Source: Gavia stellata
Taxonomy: Eukaryota > Chordata > Aves > Gaviiformes > Gaviidae
NCBI RefSeq assembly: GCF_030936135.1
Contig: NC_082596.1
Span: 77,096,888 to 77,160,887 of the forward strand
Direction: 5' to 3'
DNA: 64,000 nt
Position numbers and translations under genes: made by a program. Below, one piece after another: positions 54,101 to 64,000 of the stretch. Position 1 is the stretch's first letter; every line of letters begins with the position of its first letter. The notes under the pieces were generated by a model. That model searched no databases and was not told the DNA's origin. It saw only the letters and a list, made by a program, of their open reading frames with translations.

Positions 54101-56856
54101 TTGTGGAGATGGAAAGACAGGCGATTTGAAGTGAGAGACATGAATTACGAAAGATACGGGAACCGGTTTTGTTAAATGCAAAGATTGTGTCTGTGAGTTA
54201 CTCAAATCCTTTCATCGCAGCGAAGTGGAGCAGCACAGAAATTGCATGTCATTCACAGGGGCAGACATAAGAGGATACACACTACCCAAAAGAAATCTTG
54301 CATATATTACTCAACTTCTTACATTTCTAGTGCTGGAATTCAGCACTTATTTTCCCATGTGCTGCAAAGTTAAGACCACCATTTAATATTGCAATGCTCC
54401 TTTCCTGTGATGTTACTAGTGCACGCTCTTTCTTTCCATTACACAGGCATGTGAAATTGGAAAGAGCAGAGCAAAGGAGTCAATACCCTTAGAGCAGCCA
54501 GACTGGTATGTACATGAATGTATTTCAGCTGGGTCAGGGTCTAGTGAAGGAAATGTAAGGTGATGATGATAAGCTGAGTGTTTCGTTTGACATTCCCACT
54601 GCAGCTTTTTAAGATATATCAATGGATCTGGTTTTCGTATTTATCCATGAACTGTAATGTCAGAGAGCAGGCTGTTTTGGCTAGGAAAAGGCAACAGTTC
54701 GTCCCCATTAGACAGCAGGATACAGACACACTTTCAAAAGAAATCAGGGCTCATTTAGAGCCCGCTGTTATCAGCTAGCACAAGCTCACAATATAAGCAG
54801 CTGAAATTCGTATAAAGGAGGTTGCAATGATGTCTGCTCTTCTAAGAAGGAAGAGACAAGATATTCCCAGTCCGCATCTGAACTGCTTAAATGTCCTACC
54901 ATTAAGCCAAAAGCACGTGAGGATGCAGGCACTGCCAACGCTATTGACGCTACTGCGCACAGGAGTAGCCATCAAGCTCCAGCAAAGATGCTCTGGCAGA
55001 AGTAAGAAATCCGATCAAGCCTTTTATTAAAGTAACAGTCCAGAAAACTCTGTCCTGGCAAAAACCAAATTGGCTTCCAGACAATGGCCCCCAAGATGGC
55101 CAAGCTGGCGTTGGGAGGCTGGGCTGCTTCCTACATCTCTCTTCTCTCTTTTTTCCCAACACATCAGACCTCTGGAGCAGTTACTGAGGCATGAAGGCTA
55201 GTCTTTGTATTTACAATAATAGAATTATTGTAAACCTATTCTTAAGTATTTCCACATATTATATGTTTCTTCTTGTAACACTATCTCCAAAGGCAAGTTA
55301 TTATGGAAATAAAAATTCTGGGGAAAAAGCAGCTGGTGCTTTTATGTTTATCTGAAAGCTATGTTTGTTTTCTCCTAGGCAAAACCAGAGCCTTAGGAAA
55401 TTGTAAATGATTCCCAAGACACTTTGAACTGATTTTCATAAAACTCAGATTAGTGCACTACAAAAAAAGTAGTAAATAAAATGAAAGCAGCAAAACTAAA
55501 AATTACATTTTACTTTTCTAATGAAGTTACTACTCAAAAGCATCCTACGAACAACAATTAAGCGCTTGATTTATGATTACAATATTAGCTACTCCATTTG
55601 TCTTTGGGGTATTCTTCTACTCTGTGGTAATAAAAATGATCGCTGCTCACCTGCCGCACACACAGCATAAGCATAAGGAAGACCTGGGAAGCTGGTGTGC
55701 AATGTAAGTTATTAGTTTATAGAAACCCCCTAGAAGACAAAACTAAATTAAAAGGAGGAGCTCTTAATTACAGAGTGGATCAAAGTGTTGTAAAATTGGA
55801 GATTCAGAGATCTGGAAAGGAAATGTTTCTCGGAGAAGAATCCATGTCCCAGCGAAGAGGGAATATCAGCCCAAAAGGAAGAAACCACCAGCTCCATTGA
55901 CTTGTTCCCTTTTGCAAGGTGTGGTTTATTCCTGCCTTGCTCAGGGGTTTAACTTGCAAATACGCCCAAATACTCCCTTTGCACTTGATATCAGAAGCTT
56001 TAGTAGCAAAATATGTACTTGTAAGGTCTACAACCATTAATGGATTAGTAATTTCTTTTCTCATTCTTTATTCCAAGTCTGTGTGTAATTTATGCATGTG
56101 CCACTGAAATCCGTGTATTAACATGCATAAAAAAGGAGTTCTGTAAGGAATCTTTGCGGAATGAAAGCTTTGGATGGGTTTTCAAGAGAGGATGGAGAAG
56201 TGGTCAGGAGAGGAGGAGTTTTAAGGGGTTTCATTTCCATACAGAATGCATGAAGATTGGAGGACAAAAGATCCAGTCCACAAACAGCAAACAGCTTAAG
56301 AGTCATGGTATCTACACAGATTGCCTTCCGGTTTTATTTGTACCTTTTCTTGCCTATTGCATTGTAAACTGTTCAGGGCTGAGGCTGTTTCTGGCAAATT
56401 TTTTTTGCATAGGACCTTGCAAGTTAGGGCCTGAATCCTAATTTGGAAATTAATTACAATAATTATGGTCAACATTTTTCGTTCTGTAGGACCATTCAGG
56501 GCTTTTGCCTGACAGTCCAAATACTAAGTGTTAGTTATTTGACACTGTTACTAAACTAATGAAGTAACAAAACTCATTGAACAGTGAGGAAAAGTTAAAA
56601 CATAAATGAATTCTCTCACAGGTGTGTTAGAGATGACGGCAAACAAAGAATGACCACAGTCAGAAGCGCTTTCAGGGCACTAACATTAATAACAAACATA
56701 CCCACACATGGTAGCACTCAAAAATTAACAAGGTGGCTCTGCAGTGATGGCGTCGCATACGTATCTCCATCCACCATCCACTAAAAAGCCACTTGCTGTA
56801 GTGCTCTGGGAGCTGGCAAATATTTCAGCTTCTCCACAGACTCCATGACCTCCGTC

Positions 56857-57222
56857 ACGTGGGTGTTGGCCTCTTCTCCCAAGTGACTAGTGACAGGACG
56901 AGAGGAAATGGCCTCAAGTTGCGCCAGGGGAGGTTCAGGCTGGATATGAGGAAAAAGTTCTTTACTGAGAGAGTAGTGAAACATTGGAACAGGCTGCCCA
57001 GGGAGGTGGTGGAGTCACCCTCCCTGGAGGTATTCAAGGAGCGTGTGGACATGGCATTGTGGGACGTGGCTTGATAGGCATGGTGGTGTGTGGTGTGGAT
57101 TTTTTTTGTTTGTGGTGTTTTTTGTTTTTTTTTGTTTTTTTTTTTTTTTTTTGTTGTTGTTAATGGTTGGACTTGATGATCTTACAGGTCTTTTCCAACC
57201 TTAGTGATTCTGTGATTCTGTG
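56857..57222 (+). mobile_element. CR1 LINE, 5'-truncated, with T-rich expansion in its 3' UTR
   Basis: This copy starts within ORF2 ([20 protein letters not shown]) and reads through to WDVA and stop at 57072-57074. The 3' UTR ends with CTTTTCCAACCTTAGTGATT and the CTGTGATTCTGTG tail. A T/G-rich block of about 60 bases is inserted in the 3' UTR. It is closely related to the copies at 2418 and 60488. Confidence 0.95.
57099..57161. repeat. T-rich simple repeat within CR1
   Basis: Runs of T (up to about 18) broken by single G or GTGG lie between the ORF2 stop and the conserved GTTGGACTTGAT block. The sister copy at 60488 has only about a dozen bases at this point. Confidence 0.85.
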
Positions 57223-60200
57223 ACTTTCTAAGCCTAGATTATTTACCCTATGGCCACCACCGTACACCGAACCTCATCTGTCACCTTTTTGCCCACTCCG
57301 TCTTGTGAGCTACTTTTGGAGATCTTTGCCACTGGTACAGCATCTGACTATCAAAAAGAGTTTTCTACCATCCAAAACCGTGGAAATCAGCTGCACGGTT
57401 CACTGATGAATATGTCGATCTCCCCGTGAATCAACACAGGAATGCCACAGCCACCGGGCTCCTTGCATTTTGCTTTATTGGACTTTCTTTCTATGAATGT
57501 ATCTAACCATTTTTCAAATCCATGCAAGCTCTTGACAGCCAGAAATCACGGCAATAACTTCCAGAGTCGCACTCTGCCACGTATGAAAATGCACCTACGT
57601 CCCTGTGCTTGCTTTGAGCCTTCACCTAATAATTTCATTGAGCTAGACTAGTTCTTTTAATGTGAGAGACAGCAGAGGACGAACAGCTGAGGTTCTCGAT
57701 AATAAGGATTTTCTCCTTTGCGATGCCTTCCAGCCAAGGATTTCAAACCATATCTTGGGACTTACATGCTGTGAGATTAGCCAGAGGTCTATGAATTTAT
57801 ATTTTGAGGATCTGTTCACTTTCTTAAGCACAAGAATAGCAATGATTTTTAATACATTTTTCCCCCTTAGAGTTTGAAAAAGGGAAAATCACCTAAATCC
57901 TTTAGACAAAAGTGACAAATTTTCTTAAAATTGCAATACAGAGACACTAACCAATTTCTAATAACCATTAAATATATTCTTGCTATCTAAAGTGCATGTG
58001 GAAATAATGTTTCCAGTATTATTATTTTACAGGCTAACAAGGGATCATTTTATTTTTAAATTGCAATCACAAAAAACCCGTAATAATAAGGGAAGTCCTG
58101 ACCATAATGCTGTGAATAAGACCACTTAAATGCTTTAAAATAGACTAAAGCACTTTGGAATGGAAACTTTTATACAGAATTTGTGTCATTCCAGGCAAAT
58201 TACATCAAGGAATAAAATACATCAAGGAGTCTCTTCCCTCAAGCACATGCGTGTCAGTTGATTTCTACTGTATTAGGAATACTGCTCCAGGTAAAAACAT
58301 GCCAGCAGGGCAAAATAATCCAGTTGCAAAGATAAGATTCTCTGAGGAAATCATATGTAAACAGAAGCAACGGCTCTTCAAAATGCCTGCAATAAAACAT
58401 ACAGTTAAACGCATCTTCATCTTTGGCTAGTGCTGCAAACACCAGAACTGTCAAAGGAAACTGGGACTAAGTCAAAATACCCTAATCATGGTTAAATAAT
58501 CAGGTTGATAAATTCAGATTTCAGATTTTAAGCCTTCTTGGCATGTTGTGTCATTTTCCCTGAGCACAAAGTCTTAGCAAATAAAACAACTCTACACCTG
58601 TAATTACAAGACTCATATTTTAGCTAATTATGGCATATTTATTCATATTAAATAAAACTGTTGACAAGTAATGATTGAATGCAGATACTGACAAGTCAGA
58701 AAGGGACAAACTCTTGAAATAGGATAAAATGTCAGATATAATGGGAGGCAGCAAGAAAAACTTTGCTTTTTATCACTTTGGCACTTCCTCTCCTTTGCCT
58801 TCACTTCTTAGCAAAGTGAAGCTTTTAAAAGCTGCACTCAGTCACTTATTTTTCCCAATAATTAATCTATCACAAGTTCTTCCTGCACACAACATTGCTT
58901 TTAAAAGACCATTTCCAACACAGGTTTCTGGTTAAAAGCCAGATTTCATTTCCAGGCTGTTAAAAAGTGAGAAAAAACATCGAAAAGAGAGGGCTAGCCT
59001 GCCTAGCCATATTTGACCACATTCGACTCCCATTATGGACAGAATTCCTAAGGCTTGGTTTCTTACTTGTTTGCGTTCTATTAAAAGAAAGATTTTAAGA
59101 AAAGCTTTTACCCCCGCCACATTATTCTTTCCCCATCCCCAGAGATGCTCCTCTGCCCTGTGTTCAGTTTTCAAATGTGAGCTCCGTGAAGATATTGCAG
59201 GAAGATTGTGCAGGGCATTCAACCATATAGACTTAGGAGAATAGAGCACCTTGGCCACATGGCAATAGAGGAGGAATGGGGATGGTAAAAGAAATTGTGG
59301 AAAAATAAGAGGTTGAGGAAATTAAACAAGCAAGCAAGGTTCCCACACAGAAATGTGCATGTCTGCATGTTCAGAAAACCAGGCCTAAGGCATTAGAAAG
59401 ATTTCAAAAGAGCTCATGTAATATAAATCACAATTAAGAGCACTCTTTCTTCCCCCAGTTATCAGGGCATGAGCACCTCACATCTAAACGAGTTTTTTCA
59501 ACTCTGCCTCGTTGCCAACTCTACCTGCATTGCAGTCCCCAGCAGCGCCCTGGGCACGTTATTTTTTTACTACCCAAGTCCCCCACCTTCCACATACACA
59601 CAAGAAGTAACATCTTGTGTGCAAACTTCCCCCCTTTTAATACCTGCATTTTGTAAAATAAAATTACTGTAAACAAAGAGCTCCAAGTACTTGTTCCATT
59701 TAACTTTTGGTCTTCACCTCTCGTCTTTCTGTCTCTTCCTACTCCAGTCAGATTTTCCTCATTTTCTTTCTCGCCCTTAACCCCTCCTCATTTCTGAGGC
59801 AGCTGCAGGACCCCATCCATTGTGCAGTAACGCAACTTCATGCTGCCTGTTCAAGTACAGACAGTAGACCTGACCAGAAAGGTGCACCATATCACCTTCT
59901 CGCAGACAGGCACTGCCAGTACACAAAGCGTCACGCCAATTTTAGGAATACCACATCCTGGTGAGGGATTTGCTTTCTCATTGTGGATACTGCATTTTTT
60001 CAGTAGAGGAGCGCATGTTGCGTGAATTCACTTGCACATCTCCTGAACTCCTGCAGAACAGCGATAAAAAAGCTAGTGCCGACATTTTGGCTGCCCTTAA
60101 CATACCCAGGTGCATTCAAGGCAGACTCAAAAATACCGCTACCACTTTGGTGCTTTCCAACAGCAACATGTAAGCGTGCATCTCACACAGGGGATTTTTT

Positions 60201-60487
60201 GGGGGTCTTTCTTCCTCCAGCACAAACCAAAGAGTCATATTAACATTCTAGTGTATATGTCGGAAAAAAAATAGTACATATTGTCTACTATTTTTTCAGG
60301 AAAACTTTGGGTTCTTGAAATTTCCATGTTTCTGATTTGGGCTAGACATTGGCTTCATTTGATAGCACTGGGGTAATACAGAGTTTCTTCAAATAATTTC
60401 GTTTTGATAATTTTCTTTTAAAGGCTTACGCAATATATAGCATATTGAACACATAGAAAAGTTTATTTTTTTCCTCTGTTCCCATCC
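57223..60487 (-). other. VWC2 last intron, part 3
   Basis: This is AT-rich intronic DNA between two CR1 copies. No recognised exon or repeat was found, only short chance frames. Confidence 0.65.
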
Positions 60488-61610
60488 ATTTCGACACTGT
60501 CTCCCACAGTATTCTCCTGGAGAAGCTGGCAACTCGTGGTTTAGACAGGTACACTCTTCGCTGGGTAAAAAACTGTCTGGATGGCCGAGCCCAGAGAGTT
60601 GTGGTGAATGGAGTCAAATCCAGTTGGTGGCCGGTCACAACTGGAGTCCCCCAGGGCTCAGTTTTGGGGCCGGTCTTGTTTAATATATTTATCAATGATC
60701 TACATGAGGGGATTGAGTGCTCCCTCGGCAAGTTTGCAGACGACACCAAGTTGGGAGGGAGTGTTGATCTCCTTGAGGGTAGGAAGGCTCTGCAGAGGGA
60801 TCTGGACAGGCTGGATCGATGGGCTGAGGCCAACCGGATGAGGTTCAACAAGGCCAAGTGCTGGGTTCTACACTTTGGTCACAACAACCCCATGCAACGC
60901 TACAGTCTTGGGGACGAATGGCTGGAAAGCTGCCCAGCGGAAAAGGACCTGGGGGTGTTGATTGACAGCCGGCTGAATATGAGCCAGCAGTGTGCCCAGG
61001 TGGCCAAGAAGGCCAACGGCATCCTGGCCTGTATCAGAAATAGTGTGGCCAGCAGGAGCAGGGAGGTGATCGTGTCCCTGTACTTGGCACTGGTGAGGCC
61101 ACACCTCGAATCCTGTGTTCAGTTTTGGGCCCCTCACTACAAGAAGGACATTGAGGTGCTGGAGCGTGTCCAGAGAAGGGCGACGAAGCTGGTGAGGGGT
61201 CTGGAGCACAAGTCTTGTGAGGAGCAGCTGAGGGAGCTGGGGTTGTTCAATCTGCAGAAGAGGAGGCTGAGGGGAGACCTTATCGCTCTCCACAATTACC
61301 TGAAAGGGGGTTGCAGAGAGGTGGGTGTTGGTCTCTTCTCCCAAGTGACTAGTGATAGGACATGAGGAAATGGCCTCAAGGTGCACCAGGGGATGTTCAG
61401 GCTGGATATTAGGAAAAATTTCTTTACTGAGAGAGTGGTGACACACTGGAATAAGCTGCCCAGGGAGGTGGTAGAGTCACCATCCCTGGAGGTGTTCAAG
61501 GAACGTGTGGACGAGGCATTGTGGGACATGGTTTAGTGGGTATGGTGGTGTTAGTTGATGGTTGGACTTGATCTTACAGGTCTTTTCCAACCTTAATGAT
61601 TCTGTGATTC
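60488..61610 (+). mobile_element. CR1 LINE, 5'-truncated, with much of the reverse transcriptase
   Basis: The copy begins at [13 protein letters not shown] in the palm region of ORF2. It continues with [20 protein letters not shown], the catalytic-motif stretch [10 protein letters not shown] and the thumb and C-terminal part ([20 protein letters not shown]). The frame is open until a TGA at 61363-61365, where sister copies have an arginine codon (SDRT then stop, versus SDRTRGNG). After that stop the C-terminal coding sequence continues recognisably to a TAG near 61535. The 3' end has the GATTCTGTGATTC tail. The upstream part of ORF2, including the endonuclease, and ORF1 are missing, so the copy is dead. 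Confidence 0.96.
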
Positions 61611-64000
61611 AATATGCTATGTCACTTCACAGTTGCGGGTGTCTCCTGCTCTTTGACTTTCTGCCCTATGGTTATTACAGTTTTTGAGAGTGAGGTGCTA
61701 ATTTAGGCACTAAATGTCTGGTGACCATCCACATTTTTGCTCATGTTTTTGCTGTTTTTGGATAGACTTTGATAAACCATCCAAAGCCTAAAGATTCCCC
61801 ACAGGTTTGTTAAAACTGCACATGCAAGTTCCAAACCAAAACATTGATGTCATGTTGCAGAAAACTGCTGTATTCATGCACCTGTGTGCACACACTCATA
61901 TAAACTAAAATATTAACTCCAAAGAAGTTCAGCCAACTGAGGAGGGCTCAAATCTCCTCTCTCAGAAAGAATGACAGTGAGGAAAAACAGTGAATAATTA
62001 CAGGCATTTAGGCATTGCTAATCTATGATTTTAGTGTATTATATATTTATTTGGATGTTCCCAAATTTATGCTTGCAGAGTAATGGTACTTGCGCAAATC
62101 ATAGACCAAGCAGACTGTAATGCACCCTTCAGAGCAGTTTTGCATTAATTGCAGCCTGTGAACTTTTAAGGAGGAGACAAATACCTGTAATCTTTTGATA
62201 GAAATGCTTCACGTTTCTTTTGGCATAGATCTAATGCACATAAGAAAGGAGACTGTAGGATCTCTCAGAGCACAAAGAACGCTGGAAGATGAACTCGAGT
62301 AAGAACCAAGTTTACCCATCTAAATTTGGATGGGGAACCATCCTTCTGTCTGAAGGGTCTTCCCTAAATGGTGCTGCAGGACAGAGTTTCCATTTTCTTC
62401 TTGCCAAAACCACATAAAACGAATGAACAAAGCCACAGATTACCCTGTATTTCAAACCACCAGAAGCCAATGTGAGCACAAAATGGGGTTGGTTATGTAT
62501 TCAAAGCCATGGACTATCCTAAGCTCTACAGACAGATATTTGACACAAGGAAGCCTACAACTTCTATGAAAACACACACAACTTTCTCAACCTGTAACAT
62601 ATTTAATGGCATAAACCATCATACCGCTGTTATATGTCAGCCTATACACAATATTCTTGTTGCAATGTCACTACCAGGACTTTGTAACATTTAAAGAAGT
62701 TCAGACTGTAATTGTGAATAGAAGACCAGAAATGGTATGTTAAAACATGAACTACAGACATGTTCTGATACATTGAAGAAATTTTCTACTAGGGATGATT
62801 AAAAATATGTTGAAAATATACTACAAAATTATTCTGTTTCTACATGGAATATGAGAGAAAAAAATATTTCATGTTTGTTGCCTTCTAAGCAGCCCTCCTT
62901 TCAAAAATTATTTTTTAAAAACTTAAAGAGAATTTAAGCTTTTTTGGGTTTGAAAAGTAAGGTCTTTCTGCCTCCCCGTACTTCTTTTTCACTTCTTCCT
63001 CTTTGCTTTTATTGAACAAGGGAGGTTAACTGTGGCAAGGGAGAAAAAGAAGTAGGAAGTAGTTTTAGTAGCAAAACTTTTAAGTCTCAAAAAATAAAAA
63101 ACCCACATTTGCAATAAAACAGGTATTATATGAGAAAGATTTGTAAAAAACCAAAACCAAACAAAACCAACCAACATGGACATAATGCTTCTTTCCTACT
63201 TAATACTGATAAATTTACAGAGCATCTTCCACAGACCTAACAGTCCAGTTACTTATATATGAGCCTGTAAACATAAGCCTATGAAGATTATTTCATCCGA
63301 TACTGAAGTACAGGTGCCTCTAGGGTAGAGCAAAGCAGATACAATAACATCAGCAAAACTATACCAACACTTTAGGAAGAAAAACTGCTCAAGGTAGAAA
63401 TTGGCCAACGAACGGGGACGGACACGCTAGGTGTGACCATGCATGGAATACCTTCCCAAAGAAAGGGCCCACAGCCATCCAAATGCTTCCTAAATCCCCC
63501 TCTTGCGAGCTTGTTCAATGAGAGTGATCCCACTGCAGAACCAGTATCTTCCTGCATTACCTCCACTTATCCTGCATGCCTCTCAGGTGAATCGGCACTG
63601 CAACTTTTGCTGCTTTTGCTGGAATGTCTTTATACTGTAAAATGACAAAGGGCCATGAAAAAGGAGTTACAGTGATTTCATGTATGTTTAATCACAAGGG
63701 GCTGACAGGTTGGAAAACCATCATGTCACATCAAGTATGAATTCCCTGGTGCTGTAAACTTCCAGAGATCCCTCAAAGGGCTTGATATTTTCTGTGTAGA
63801 GTTTTACTTAGCTGCTTTAACAGTATGACGGATGAAAGCTTTTGCTCTGGGAGCCATTTTGGGTAGCTGTAGCTTATGGCACTGCTGTGCAGCATGCTGT
63901 GTCGCAAGGACTCGGTCCTGTAGTCATCCAGAACAGCCTTACACCTGGCGTATGCCATGGACCCCATCACCGTGCACAGGGGCATCCGTCCCTCCCCATG
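61611..64000 (-). other. VWC2 last intron, part 4 (window end)
   Basis: This is AT-rich sequence with A/C-rich stretches near 63090-63175. No recognised exon, RNA gene or mobile element was found. The intron is expected to continue past the window. Confidence 0.6.

Larger units (their letters stand above)
47961..56856 (-). other. VWC2 last intron, part 2
   Basis: This intronic sequence is somewhat GC-richer than the ZPBP introns, notably at 50440-51180 and 53200-53520. It holds a TG microsatellite at 49548. Several open frames occur on both strands in the GC-rich patches; none resembles a known protein. Confidence 0.6.

Noticed and set aside
60426-61529. Long - strand frames over the CR1 copy
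   Set aside because: They are antisense shadows of the CR1 ORF2 on the + strand.

Overview
The window is nuclear DNA from a bird. The evidence is several CR1 LINE fragments with the avian-type 3' tail (ATTCTGTGATTCT units), two LTRs of the kind common in bird genomes, AT-rich single-copy introns, and two vertebrate genes in the order known from amniotes. I cannot name the species. No operons, CRISPR arrays, tRNA or rRNA genes, or prokaryotic features were seen.

Two protein genes are firmly supported and lie tail to tail. ZPBP (zona pellucida binding protein 1, an acrosomal sperm protein) is on the + strand at 2022-33013. All eight coding exons are present with GT/AG borders and compatible phases, giving an uninterrupted 345-residue protein. 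VWC2 (brorin, a secreted von Willebrand factor C-domain protein) is on the - strand. Only its last coding exon (41896-41745) is in the window, and the rest of the gene should lie to the right. The same convergent ZPBP/VWC2 pair is known in mammals, and this synteny supports the paralogue assignment of both.

Layout. 1-1500: left flank, with three exon-like segments on the - strand that might belong to a gene divergent from ZPBP. In mammals SPATA48 sits at that place, but I could not confirm the identity. About 1640-2340: CpG island with ZPBP exon 1. 2143-32921: seven ZPBP introns, holding a young CR1 piece, a long decayed CR1, probable ancient LINE remnants and one sense-oriented solo LTR. 33092-41440: the spacer between the two genes, with a CR1 fragment and a second, related LTR. 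41897-64000: the last VWC2 intron (right end open), with four CR1 copies, several GC-richer stretches and no recognised exon.

Nothing here looks like a new multi-gene system. The points most worth a second look are the candidate divergent transcript at the left edge, the two related LTRs of which only one keeps its TATA-like box, a 22-bp tandem repeat in ZPBP intron 5, and a long open frame inside the VWC2 intron.
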